64,000 nucleotides of DNA from Erythrophleum ivorense. Its lineage: Eukaryota > Streptophyta > Magnoliopsida > Fabales > Fabaceae. Both the position numbers and the translations under genes were made by a program. Positions 22,011 through 34,275 of the stretch are shown here, piece by piece (positions within the stretch are counted from its first letter, which is position 1; every line of letters starts with the position of its first letter). The stretch is from the NCBI GenBank assembly GCA_026724425.1, contig JAIUCV010000572.1, forward strand, positions 124,001-188,000, given 5' to 3'. The notes under the pieces are model-generated. The model was not told the origin of the DNA and did not search any database. It saw nothing but the letters and a program-made list of their open reading frames with translations.

Positions 22011-22487
22011 TTGTCTTTGACATCAAAGAGTATTAACTGGACTATATATTCCAGTTCACAAAAGATCGTAGCCTTAGCCTATAAAACGACTCATACAGAT
22101 ACTTTTCAAGAGAATAAAAGTATTATTTGTAGTACGTTTTATTAGATTTTGCAATTTGGTACCATATCCATAAAAGTATTGACAGAAACGTGAAACTCGC
22201 GTCCCTTCCAAAGAAGGTGAAGAAGAAAGAAGTGTAGAAGAGACCGATGCTCACAGTCGCAGCGGTTGCAGGTCACGCGCGTTCTCACATTTTCGCGTTT
22301 GTTACCGTCCCAACAATCCGTTTCCACCGCACGTGCCGGCTAGCTGACTATATAGCTGACTATATTTAGATAATATAGCTGACTATATTTACATAATATA
22401 GCTGACTATAGTTACATATAATATAGCTGACTAATATAGCTGACTACATGTACATAATCAACCTATACTCTAAGCAATGTTTGAATA

Positions 22488-25400
22488 TTTCACTCTCTTA
22501 CTTTCATCTTTTAATTTTCTTAATCACAAGCAGCAATGTTTCATTTTCACTTCTTGTTATTATCATATATTACAATTCCTCCACACACATACTAAGACCA
22601 TGGAAGAGAGATCTTCTTAGCTAAGTGAAAAGTAGAGTACGTAAGATTCGTTTAGCTAATGAACCTTTTTCATCGATTTTCTCTTGTTGAAAAACTTAAA
22701 ACCTCTACAACCGCTACAGCTTCTCCTAATTCGTCTTTATTTTTATAATTTGAAAAAACTTGTGGGTTTAAAAGTCACGAGAAACTCATAAAGAGAGAAG
22801 GTTATGTGTTATTGTGTTGTATTGTCAAAACACGCTAAACAAATCGTACTCTCATGGAAAAAAAAGAAGAAGTCCTTATGATGACTAAGATTATTTACGG
22901 AGCAACCTATACTAATCAACCTTCTCTTGACAACTAGCAACTCATACACCCATAGTGGTTGTAATGCTAGCAGGTGCATAGTGGTTGAAATCCCTAGGTC
23001 TCCTCACCACCACAGGATATCCCTAGGTAAAAAAAAACACATTATTAAAACTATCATTATGTCAACACTTTAATTTAATCAACAAATAAATATTAAAAAC
23101 TAATATTAAAAACATACCTCAAAGTAATGACCATCCAAGTGCATGGCAGCTTTTGCCTCTTCTACAGTCCGCATCTCCACAAGCGCGTACTTCTTTATGT
23201 AGTCGATGCAGACACTCACAACAGCACGAGTGGTTCCGCCAACAGCTAACATAGCACCATTAAAAAATGAAGCTAGAGACTGCAATACAAGAAAACTACA
23301 AAAAGTTAGTGTACACATTATTATAACACATTACAATATAAGAAAAAAAAATACTAACCAGCACTGTAGGAGGAAGCCTAGAGACGTGCAATCTCCGAGC
23401 ATGCATAGTCGACTGAATTGAATTGAGAAATTTAGTGACTGCAATTAATATGCTGTAGAAATTCTATAAATCAATAACATCAAGACTTAGATATTAAATA
23501 ACCAACCCGATCAGGAACTGGTTGTGGCTGTGGCTGCTGTAAGACAGAAGAAATTTAATGGACCAAAAAACGCGTGAAAAGTCACAAAACGGCACTCTGT
23601 AGCAGAAAACGCGTGAAGGGACCACCATAGAAACTTTTGGACTGGAAACTTCTCAAAGTAACGATATACGAAATTATCAAAGGGACCACAAAGCTTAGGC
23701 AACTAATCCTATTGGATACCATTTTGGACATTTTCCTTTTGTCCCCTTTTCTATTTTAAATTATGTTTTAGAAGTTTGAGACTTTGAGGTCGATGATGAT
23801 CCATATTTTTTTAGTTATTCCGAGTATTAAAGCATTTACAATTATTCATTATATATATCATTTCAAAATGCAATGGGTTTCTCTCAAATAGTTAATTATA
23901 TTTTTATTATGAAAAGTATTTTTAAATATATCCTTACTTTCAAAATTTATAAACTGACTCATATAATTATTTTCTTTTAACACATACACATAAAAAAAAT
24001 ATGATCTTATTGGTCCATATAGGCCTTTTAACAAAAAAAAAAAATCTTACTGGTCCATATAAATATCTACAAAATTAAAAGAAAAAAAAGCATCATATAA
24101 AAGGAAAATGAACTTGATTTCTGAGCTAATTATTTGAAAAATCAACATAAAAAAAGAACTTAAACTAAAAGTGATTTGCATATTAATATATTATTTAAGT
24201 ACAGCTGTTAAATATGGAAATTTCCTTTAACGATAGAAATATTAAGCTATATAAATTCAAGAAAATTTAGTCGGCCGCAGAAGATTAAAAAAAAACTCAA
24301 ATACAGTTCAACCCTATGTTTAAGAAATTTAATAGAGTAAGAAATTTTAGATTTTGGAAATTTTAGTATCTTCAAAATATATCAAACCTTCCAAATTAAA
24401 AATTATATCTGTAAAGATAATATAGAAATGAATATCACAAAACTAAATTAATATTAAAATCAAGGAAATTAACTTGATATCTAAGCGAACTATTTGAAAA
24501 ATGAACATAAAAAGTATTTTACCGGTCTGGATATTAATTTTCTTCTTTTTTTTTTAAGTACAATTATTAAATATGGAAATTTCAGTTGAAAATAGAAATG
24601 TTAAGCGATATCAACTAAGAAAATTTAGTCTGCCGAAAAGATTTTTTTAAAAAAAACTCAAATATAGTTCAACCCTGTTTAACTTCCTATGAATATCGGA
24701 CCATAATTTATGACCGTTTACGTGAGAGACATACGAACATGGAAGATACAAAGTCTGTATGATCTTGAAACATAACCTGCAAAGAAGATTCCAATATTAG
24801 TTCCATGGACCACTAATGAATAAAAGAAGATACAAACCTAGGATTATGAGGGAACAACAAACTCTTTGATGTGGACAAAAAACCGGCGAGATGCAAGCTC
24901 TGTGGCCGTTACAAGGTTGTGAATCATTGATCGCTGAACGGAAAATTAAGATTAATTGGTTGTTTTTGCTTTGAGACAAACATTAGGCTTTTGGACAGCA
25001 GAAAAATTCTAAAAACACTCCAACATACTAATTAAAAAAATCATCAGTAGTCATCTTCTATACTAACGCTTGAGGAAATATGCAGATCGGACTTTAAGCT
25101 ATATACAAAGCTTAGGTAACTAATCAGAACAAGCAAAACTTGAGACTATTGAAGTAAGCAAACAATCATGCATGAAGACAGTTAGTACCTTCGTAATAAA
25201 TAAAATGGAATTCTATGTTAAAATAGCTAAACAAACAAAAGAAAAAACCTCCAAAAAAACATATATTTCAAAATAAAATAAAAATAAAAATTTAAAGAAA
25301 AACTATATCAATGCTGAAATTTTATATAATAATAAGGAAATTATATATTGAATAGATATAAGACTTGATATATTAATAAAATGATGGTTAATAAATAATC

Positions 25401-26330
25401 AGAGCATAAAGGAGGCGAGTGATTGACAATTTCGTTATAGCCTGGTTACAAATTTGAAATAATGATGCAAATATTGCATAAACATGATGTCAATATCACA
25501 CAGGTATAAAGTCAGAGAAAATGACATATGATCTCAGACGAATTTTATCAATATAAATGTTTCTTCTCTATCGATTGAAAATGGTTCTCTCTGTCTCTTG
25601 CTTGATATGTTGATTCTTAAAGCGGGCATTGTATGTTCAAGCTTGCAGTATCTGGAGGAGAAATTGCTTGAATACGATTTGCACAAAAAAAAAAGAAGGA
25701 TATTGTAGTTAGTGGGTATGCAATTCTTTTTGTAACTAGGAGGTAAGAGTACTACGTTATTCGTTTGTTAGATGTGACGAACCTGATCCAGTAGTTGAAT
25801 AATATCCGTCTTCTTGTTTACATTTTGATGTGATTCAAAACTAAGATTGCTTACTGTGATGATTGTTTGTACGCATTTGTTAGGTTTTATATTTGTTGAT
25901 CTGATTCTGCTTTCTACCCTGAGTTAAAATACCCTTATTCGTTCACTTTTAAGTTGATGCGAACTGTTGTCAGGTAAAAATAAAAGTTTCAAAGATATTT
26001 GCGTTTGTGACTCGCTCTGATCTTGGTAAGTGGCTATGCTAAGTCAAGTTAGAAATATAAGACGAGTTCGATGGTATAGGTGGTGAAGAAGAATGAAGTG
26101 TAGAAGAGACCGATGCTCACAGTCGCAGCGGTTGCAGGTCACGCGCGTTCTCACATTTTCGCGTTTGTTACCGTCCCAACAATCCGTTTCCACCGCACGT
26201 GCCGGCTAGCTGACTATATAGCTGACTATATTTACATAATATAGCTGACTATAGTTACATATAATATAGCTGACTAATATAGCTGACTATATGTACATAA
26301 TCAACCTATACTCTAAGCAATGTTTGAATC
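22488..26330. repeat. array unit 3 (3.84 kb, alternative tail)
   Basis: Head and middle match unit 2, including the same deletion near 23560. At about 25842 the sequence leaves the unit 1/2 version after GATGTGATTCAAA and continues with ACTAAGATTGCTTACTGTG. This alternative tail lacks REM and most of the RING region. From about 26090 (AAGTGTAGAAGAGACCGATG) it rejoins the common sequence just before the minisatellite. Confidence 0.92.
22942..23536 (-). pseudogene. U2AF65-like RRM1 gene fragment (unit 3), four exons
   Basis: Same exon structure and splice sites as the unit 2 copy. It differs by an in-frame 6-base deletion in the second exon, changing PPTASVL to PPTVL. The frame still runs to the same early stop, so the lesion is compatible with relaxed but not wholly random change. 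Confidence 0.8.
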
Positions 26331-29300
26331 TTTCACTCTCTTACTTTCATCTTTTAATTTCCTTAATCACAAGCAGCAATGTTTCATTTTCACTTCTTGT
26401 TATTATCATATATTACAATTCCTCCACACACATACTAAGACCATGGAAGAGAGATCTTCTTAGCTAAGTGAAAAGTAGAGTATGTAAGATTCGTTTAGCT
26501 AATGAACCTTTTTCACCGATTTTCTCTTGTTGAAAAACTTAAAACCTCTACAACCGCTACAGCTTCTCCTAATTCGTCTTTATTTTTATAATTTGAAAAA
26601 ACTTGTGGGTTTAAAAGTCACGAGAAACTCATAAAGAGAGAAGGTTATGTGTTATTGTGTTGTATTGTCAAAACACGCTAAACAAATCGTACTCTCATGG
26701 AAAAAAAAGAAGTCCTTATGATGACTAAGATTATTTACGGAGCAACCTATACTAATCAACCTTCTCTTGACAACTAGCAACTCATACACCCATAGTGGTT
26801 GTAATGCTAGCAGCTGCATAGTGGTTGAAATCCCTAGGTCTCCTCACCACCACAGGATATCCCTAGGTAAAAAAAAACACATTATTAAAACTATCATTAT
26901 GTCAACACTTTAATTTAATCAACAAATAAATATTAAAAACTAATATTAAAAACATACCTCAAAGTAATGACCATCCAAGTGCATGGCAGCTTTTGCCTCT
27001 TCTACAGTCCGCATCTCCACAAGCGCGTACTTCTTTATGTAGTCGATGCAGACACTCACAACAGCACGAGTGGTTCCGCCAACAGCTAACATAGCACCAT
27101 TAAAAAATGAAGCTAGAGACTGCAATACAAGAAAACTACAAAAAGTTAGTGTACACATTATTATAACACATTACAATATAAGAAAAAAAAATACTAACCA
27201 GCACAGATGCTGTAGGAGGAAGCCTAGAGACGTGCAATCTCCGAGCATGCATAGTCGACTGAATTGAATTGAGAAATTTAGTGACAGCAATTAATATGCT
27301 GTAGAAATTCTATAAATCAATAACATCAAGACTTAGATATTAAATAACCAACCCGATCAAGAACTGGTTGTGGCTGTGGCTGCTGTAAGACAGAAGAAAT
27401 TTAATGATACACTAGACCTGAGTTGATTTTCTCTGTAAACTTGGTGAATCCAAAGGAACATAACAAGTGGACTCTAAGCAACTCAGTCAAAAGCAACAGA
27501 TGGTGAAAACGAAACAAAGCTAATGTCGTCCTAAGTAATGAAGCAAATGAAGGAACAGAACAAGTGGACTCACACAACAGAAACTCAGTTCGAAATCAAG
27601 TGGACTCAAACAACAAGATAATATTTTGAAGAGATTTGAATGGAGAACAGAATTGGAGTCAAGCTTGTTCAAACAAATTAAGATGGGTACCTCAGTATCG
27701 AATTAAGATTTCTAAAATCAGACACTAAATTGAGTCCTTATGTCTACTTAAAATCAGACAATCATCAAGATTAAATGGTGACCACACAGCTAGTTAGATG
27801 ACGATTTAATCTGGGCCATGATCTTGACGTGGCGTAAAGTTATACGCCCAAAAGTCACAAAACGGCAGCCTGTAGCAGAAAACGCGTGAAGGGACCACCA
27901 TAGAAACTTTTGGACTGGAAACTTCTCAAAGTAACGATATACGAAATTATCAAAGGGACCACAAAGCTTAGGCAACTAATCCTATTGGATACCATTTTGG
28001 ACATTTTCCTTTTGTCCCCTTTTCTATTTTAAATTATGTTTTAGAAGTTTGAGACTTTGAGGTCGATGATGATCCATATTTTTTTAGTTATTCCGAGTGT
28101 TAAAGCATTTACAATTATTCATTATATATATCATTTCAAAATGCAATGGGTTTCTCTCAAATAGTTAATTATATTTTTATTATGAAAAGTATTTTTAAAT
28201 ATATCCTTACTTTCAAAATTTATAAACTGACTCATATAATTATTTTCTTTTAACACATACACATAAAAAAAATATGATCTTATTGGTCCATATAGGCCTT
28301 TTAACAAAAAAAAAATCTTACTGGTCCATATAAATATCTACAAAATTAAAAGAAAAAAAAAGCATCATATAAAAGGAAAATGAACTTGATTTCTGAGCTA
28401 ATTATTTGAAAAATCAACATAAAAAAAGAACTTAAACTAAAAGTGATTTGCATATTAATATATTATTTAAGTACAGCTGTTAAATATGGAAATTTCCTTT
28501 AACGATAGAAATATTAAGCTATATAAATTCAAGAAAATTTAGTCGGCCGCAGAAGATTAAAAAAAAAACTCAAATACAGTTCAACCCTATGTTTAAGAAA
28601 TTTAATAGAGTAAGAAATTTTAGATTTTGGAAATTTTAGTATCTTCAAAATATATCAAACCTTCCAAAAAATTATATCTGTAAAGATAATATAGAAATGA
28701 ATATCACAAAACTAAATTAATATTAAAATCAAGGAAATTAACTTGATATCTAAGCGAACTATTTGAAAAATGAACATAAAAAGTATTTTACCGGTCTGGA
28801 TATTAATTTTCTTCTTTTTTTTTTAAGTACAATTATTAAATATGGAAATTTCAGTTGAAAATAGAAATGTTAAGCGATATCAACTAAGAAAATTTAGTCT
28901 GCCGAAAAGATTTTTTTAAAAAAAACTCAAATATAGTTCAACCCTGTTTAACTTCCTATGAATATCGGACCATAATTTATGACCGTTTACGTGAGAGACA
29001 TACGAACATGGAAGATACAAAGTCTGTATGATCTTGAAACATAACCTGCAAAGAAGATTCCAATATTATTTCCATGGACGACTAATGAATAAAAGAAGAT
29101 ACAAACCTAGGATTATGAGGGAACAACAAACTCTTTGATGTGGACAAAAAACCGGCGAGATGCAAGCTCTGTGGCCGTTACAAGGTTGTGAATCATTGAT
29201 CGCTGAACGGAAAATTAAGATTAATTGGTTGTTTTTGCTTTGAGACAAACATTAGGCTTTTGGACAGCAGAAAAATTCTAAAAACACTCCAACATACTAA

Positions 29301-30336
29301 TTAAAAAAATCATCAGTAGTCATCTTCTATACTAACGCTTGAGGAAATATGCAGATCGGACTTTAAGCTATATACAAAGCTTAGGTAACTAATCAGAACA
29401 AACAAAACTTGAGACTATTGAAGTAAGCAAACAATCATGCATGAAGACAGTTAGTACCTTCGTAATAAATAAAATGGAATTCTATGTTAAAATAGCTAAA
29501 CAAACAAAAGAAAAAACCTCCAAAAAAACATATATTTCAAAATAAAATAAAAATAAAAATTTAAAGAAAAACTATATCAATGCTGAAATTTTATATAATA
29601 ATAAGGAAATTATATATTGAATAGATATAAGACTTGATATATTAATAAAATGATGGTTAATAAATAATCAGAGCATAAAGGAGGCGAGTGATTGACAATT
29701 TCGTTATAGCCTGGTTACAAATTTGAAATAATGATGCAAATATTGCATAAACATGATGTCAATATCACACAGGTATAAAGTCAGAGAAAATGACATATGA
29801 TCTCAGACGAATTTTATCAATATAAATGTTTCTTCTCTATCGATTGAAAATGGTTATCTCTGTCTCTTGCTTGATATGTTGATTCTTAAAGCGGGCATTG
29901 TATGTTCAAGCTTGCAGTATCTGGAGGAGAAATTGCTTGAATACGATTTGCACAAAAAAAAAAAAGAAGGATATTGTAGTTAGTGGGTATGCAATTCTTT
30001 TTGTAACTAGGAGGTAAGAGTACTACGTTATTCGTTTGTTAGATGTGACGAACCTGATCCAGTAGTTGAATAATATCCGTCTTCTTGTTTACATTTTGAT
30101 GTGATTCAAAACTAAGATTGCTTACTGTGATGATTGTTTGTACGCATTTGTTAGGTTTTATATTTGTTGATCTGATTCTGCTTTCTACCCTGAGTTAAAA
30201 TACCCTTATTCGTTCACTTTTAAGTTGATGCGAACTGTTGTCAGGTAAAAATAAAAGTTTCAAAGATATTTGCGTTTGTGACTCGCTCTGATCTTGGTAA
30301 GCGGCTATGCTAAGTCAAGTTAGAAATATAAGACGA
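26331..30336. repeat. array unit 4 (4.0 kb, alternative tail, last unit)
   Basis: The head matches the others. About 370 bp at 27407-27776, absent from units 2 and 3, is kept here, and the following GTGACCACACAGC segment is shared only with unit 1. The tail is the unit 3 type (ACTAAGATTGCTTACTG) and stops at 30336. The terminal minisatellite is missing. Confidence 0.92.
26782..27382 (-). pseudogene. U2AF65-like RRM1 gene fragment (unit 4), four exons
   Basis: Four exons as in unit 2, with the same reading frame and the same stop after ITTTMGV. The codon for R in VPDR changes with an A for G (GATCAAGAACTGG on the plus strand). No further U2AF65 exons are visible in the extra 370 bp upstream of it. 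Confidence 0.8.
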
Positions 30337-30374
30337 GGAAATGTCCAATTCTGATTCTAAAGATGAATAACTAA

Positions 30375-30452
30375 AAAAATTCATTAGCAACCAGCACGGA
30401 TAAAGACCAATAGATTATAAGTCTATCTCCTTGACCACTCGGGCATATTGAC
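30375..30452 (-). pseudogene. tRNA-Ser-like pseudogene
   Basis: Reading backwards from 30452 the sequence is GTCAATATGCCCGAGTGGTC, which closely follows the acceptor and D-arm of plant tRNA-Ser. An anticodon arm TAGAC-TTATAA-TCTA comes next; its loop places TAT at the anticodon position, not a serine anticodon. The T-arm and 3' acceptor strand are degraded (GGTTGCTAATG in place of GGTTCGAATCC). It is almost certainly not functional. Confidence 0.55.
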
Positions 30453-30543
30453 ATTTTATACATTCTTTGAAGATCTTAGTTTAGCAAAGATATATATTAC
30501 ACATAAAGAACCCGTCAAGTTTCTTGACAGTTCTTTGGTTTTT

Positions 30544-33013
30544 TTACCCAGGAGGATTGTTTTGATGCATATTTTGAATGTTGTGGAACACTCCCGGCAT
30601 CGTGTTGTGAAATTGCCTCGCCGACACCGCCTGCAACGGTCTTGGCGCAGTCTGTAGTAGAAAACAAATAACAACCTCGTTTTTAACCATATGCACTAGT
30701 TTACAACAAAATGTCACTGAGTAGTTTGCATTGGGGGGGGGTTGGAGATATGAAATTAGACGTACCATATGTTGAACTTGAAATCCTTCTTCTTGGCTTC
30801 CCTCGCCAATAATTCCAGATTGAGCCAGATGCTGCATAAATAGAGCCAATCATGATCGAAGTTACACATAGTATCATCATCAGGGTGTGACAGCTCAGGG
30901 AAATTCTTGTTCTTGGCCGTGTGTATGATCTCATAGTCTATCAAATACCACATAAATCATTATTCAATGATTATGATACCATAGGGTAAAGAAAAAGCCA
31001 ACAGACCTTTGCTTTTTTAGATGTATTGTTCACGCCACTTCTCTTCTCCTTTCCGGTTTCAGCTTGCCCTAGACCACTCTCTGCATGTATGTTAAGTTCG
31101 GCTCCACTATGCTTCGATGTGGATCCATATTGATTTTCTTCTTGGACATGATCTCCAACAGGTTGAATTGCAGCTTCTTCAAACCTATTGGGATGTTCGA
31201 CTGTAGTACTCTTCATAGCACATCGTTTAAGAGCTTCTTTCATTGCAGATATGGCGATATCATAACTCTCTTGGGAAAGAGATCCTTCTTCTCCCAATAT
31301 AACAGCTCTCCGGCAAAGATCATTGAGACGCCGGATATTACACTGCACAACCTCATGCTCTCCGCTGATCTGATGCTTGTTTCTAGCCGCGTTCGTCCAT
31401 CTCTGCAACACGTAGTTAACCGGAATGGTGAAAACACCAGACATTTGGAGAACAACGATCGCGTGCCTACAGAGATAACCCTTGTACTCGAAAGAACGGC
31501 AAGAGCAGTAAATATCAGACTTCGATTCATCCCAATCCACCAAATATTTCTGATCGTCTTCGAAATCCTTAACACTGTAACTCGTCCCTCCCTCGCTCTC
31601 CTTCGTAAGATGACAAGCAGCAGCACCAAGAATCTCTACCTGGAATTTCCTGAATATCTCATGAGTGTATACAAGCAACATCTGCTTCTCAAAAGGTGAT
31701 GGTGATTTCAGCTCAGGTGCTTCATGCCAGGCATCGAAATCTGCTTTTGCTTCCTCTTCGTACCTATCTTCTAACATTACTCCATAACCTTCTAAAAACT
31801 CCTTAAGCGAAGTCTCACCTTGAACATACCTATCAAACAGAGAACTCACGCTCTCCGAACGATAACGCGTTGATAGCCCTGCAAATGTCACTCCCCTCAT
31901 AAACGCAGGCGCCCAAAGCTTACGTTCCTCATACAAAGTCCTCATCCACTGAACATCTCTAAGATGAAACTTGTCTATCAACTTCAACCACCTCTTATCG
32001 AACTCCTCCTCTGACCATGACCTGTATATACATTTGAAAAACTTCTTCAAGAAAGTGTCCTGCCACATGCTCCAATAGTCAAGATTCCGAGGAAGCCGTT
32101 CAAGAACATGCCACAAGCAGTAGCAATGGCGAGTTTCCGGTAAAACCGCCGCGACTGCTGCTTTTAACGCATTGTTCTGATCAGTGAGCATGACTTTCGG
32201 CGTTGAACCACCAATCGCCAGCAACCAAGACTGCATCAGCCAGACGTAAGTGTAAACTGTTTCATCTGCAATCAATCCACATCCAAGCAACACAGGTTGT
32301 ACATGGTGATTGACTCCAACGAAAAGCACAATCGGAATTTTATATTTACTCACGATATAAGTCGTCTCAAGAGAAACCACATCACTGAAGCTTCTGTAAT
32401 CTTCAATCCCTTTTGCATCAACCCAGAACACATTTCTGAGAAGATGATCTTCGCTGAAATCAACGGCGTAAAAGAATTTCGGATTCTCTTCCTGCATCCG
32501 CGTGAGAAATTCAAGCAGGATCTGAGCATCGTCGTTGCCGATCACTAGACGTCGTCCTTTATCGTGCTGATTCCTCATATAACCATCTAGAAAATCGAGG
32601 TCGTGGTAAGCGCTGAGATGTTTAGAAGCAGCCAACGGATTGTTCTTCTTCCTCCTGAGACGAGAATCGGATTTCACAGGCTCTGTGTTGTTTCTATGGC
32701 TCCGGAAGAAATGTGCTTGCTCCGGTAAAAGCTCGTGATTGTGCTCTTTGACGAAGCTGTAAACGTACCATTTCCCGTCCGGTCTTCGTTTGACATGCAT
32801 ACTCGCTTTACAGCCGATTTTAGGGGAAGCTCTAGGGTTAATCGCGTCGTCGGATTGCTGTTTGTTTCCGTAGCGTATGCAGGAGAATTTGGCGTCGATG
32901 AATTCCTTCGAAGCTCTCGATCTCCGACTGCTCAATTTGGCGGTTCCGAAACCAACTGATTTCGCGTAATCTTTGTAAAACGAATACGCATCTTCGTGAG
33001 TTTCGAACTCCAT
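30544..33013 (-). CDS. FRS4: FAR1-related sequence protein (FRS4-like), multi-exon
   Basis: The large first coding exon (33013 to about 31007) encodes a transposase-derived nuclear protein. From the N-terminus it has a FAR1 zinc-binding DNA domain (MEFETHEDAYSFYKDYAKSV, with conserved C and H residues to about 100), a MULE transposase core (VSLETTYIVSKYKIPIVLFV, LTDQNNALKAAV, CYCLWHVLERLP) and a SWIM zinc finger (YCSCRSFEYKGYLCRHAIVV). FRS/FHY3 proteins are domesticated Mutator transposases acting as transcription factors in light signalling. I prefer the start at 33013 to the upstream in-frame ATG at 33103, because MEFETHEDAY is the family start. A GT donor at 31006 leads to downstream exons ending TAPRPLQAVSARQFHNTMPG and a stop at 30544. 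The penultimate exon (30770-30955) shows protein-like text in two frames, so a frameshift there is possible. Confidence 0.88.
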
Positions 33014-33103
33014 TGGAGAGGACCTCCAAGCTCGAATCAACACCGAAATTCGATACAGATCCGTGACTATAACCCGCGAAAGAGATTGACTAGCATAGAT
33101 CAA

Positions 33104-33637
33104 GAATCAAAGTACTGATTCATCTTCACCAAAATGGTTTTTTAGGAAGATCCGAAAAAATTATGATGGAGACAGTATACATTACTCAAACATTACAGAG
33201 AAACCACCAGAAATGCGATATTGGGCCGTATTGGGCTTCATTTTTTTGTTTTCTCAGGCTTTAAATGGGCTTTCAGTTTGCTGATGTCGGTTTGTTTTTT
33301 TAACCGGGATTCTAATCATTGCTGTCATTGTCAACAAGTAGTAAATGAGTATTGAGATTTTGACTTGTGGTGAAAAATCCCAAGGCAAAAAGGTGAAGAG
33401 CCGCAAGCTATGTTTTCTATAAACAAATCATAATTTTCATAATTTGATCTTTTATTATGTTTTGTCGGCAATTTGATTAGAAACTAAATAAAATGAGTGG
33501 AGTATTTAACTATTTATTCATTCTGACGTACATTTATTTTTTTGGTTTTAACATCCGATGAGTTTAAATGCAGTTTAGGAAAATTAAATTATGAAAGCGG
33601 TTGGTGGTCGGCGATATTGAAATACAATGGACCATTG
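33104..33637. other. shared upstream region of FRS4 and CYCB2;4
   Basis: Divergent intergenic DNA. The part near 33104-33240 is the FRS4 leader and promoter. The rest is AT-rich with no gene. Confidence 0.6.
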
Positions 33638-33832
33638 GACCGTTGGGTTCGCGTGGCAAGAGTAGTAATAATACTCCAAATAAGGAAGAAAATAAGCCAA
33701 AGGATTTGAAAAACGCACATGCGTGTGTAAAAAATATAGCCGTTGGGTTCAGGATTCTAAAAGAAGGCGAACTTTTTTTTCCATCAGGGTTTTGTTGAGG
33801 TTGCATCCAACGGCTCATATTAACTAGCCGTT
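33638..33832. promoter_or_regulatory. cluster of MSA (M-phase-specific activator) elements
   Basis: Three perfect matches to YCYAACGGYY are present: minus strand at 33638-33647 (CCCAACGGTC) and 33738-33747 (CCCAACGGCT), and plus strand at 33806-33815 (TCCAACGGCT). A further AACGG core lies on the minus strand at 33828-33832. MSA elements are bound by three-repeat MYB (MYB3R) factors and drive G2/M expression of B-type cyclins. The cluster lies about 0.45 to 0.64 kb upstream of the cyclin start codon. Confidence 0.85.
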
Positions 33833-34275
33833 AATTTCTTTAAAAAAAAAAAAAAAAGCAATATCGTAAAAACAACATTTTTGTGTCGCGGACATATATC
33901 CGCTCTTGGCGTCTTCAAATCTTTATTAATCTCTGCATTCCTTTTTTTGATTCTACCCTTTTTTTTCTTCTTTCTTTTTCGATTTGGTTTCCATTGTGAG
34001 AGAAAGAAGATAAAGAAGCCGTTGAAGAGAGGTCGATTCTCTTTGGTGTTACTGACAGAGAGAGAGAGAGAGAAGGAGAGAGAGAGTATTCAATCGATTT
34101 TGCAGAGATTGTTGTGAAAGCGTAAGGTTATTTTTTTTTCATCTGGGTGTTATGAGATTATGTCTTGTTCTTGATCGGGTCTTTTCAAAATTGTCAAATT
34201 CGATCAAAGACTCAATTTTTAGTTACGATTCTACTTGGGTTTTGAACACATGTTTCTGTGATTTTCCAGATAAAA

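Larger units (their letters stand above)
16860..22487. repeat. array unit 2, complete (5.63 kb)
   Basis: This is the cleanest full unit: U2AF65 fragment, AT-rich middle, REM-B3 fragment, RING gene, small fragment and minisatellite in order. Relative to units 1 and 4 it has a deletion joining AAGAAATTTAATGGACC to AAAAAACGCGTGAAAAGTC near 17935-17955. Corresponding features in units 1 and 2 are offset by 5,627 bases. Confidence 0.93.
5037..30336. repeat. four-unit segmental tandem array with chimeric gene fragments
   Basis: Long stretches recur almost base for base in direct orientation. The point TTTCACTCTCTTAC, used here as unit start, occurs at 16860, 22488 and 26331, and at 9057 after a transposon. 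Each unit has a head (U2AF65 fragment), an AT-rich middle and a tail. Units 1 and 2 carry a REM-B3/RING tail; units 3 and 4 carry an alternative tail. Copies differ by scattered SNPs, homopolymer lengths and a few indels, so duplication was recent. Left flank: truncated PPR pseudogene. Right flank: the junction at 30336, where similarity to unit 3 stops after AATATAAGACGAG. All gene fragments appear defective or incomplete. Confidence 0.93.

Noticed and set aside
5037..30336. CRISPR-like or phage-like array
   Set aside because: Units are kilobases long, with eukaryotic introns and gene fragments; nothing prokaryotic is present.
31085..31699. 204-codon plus-strand frame within FRS4
   Set aside because: Antisense shadow of the FRS4 transposase/SWIM region; no recognisable domain.
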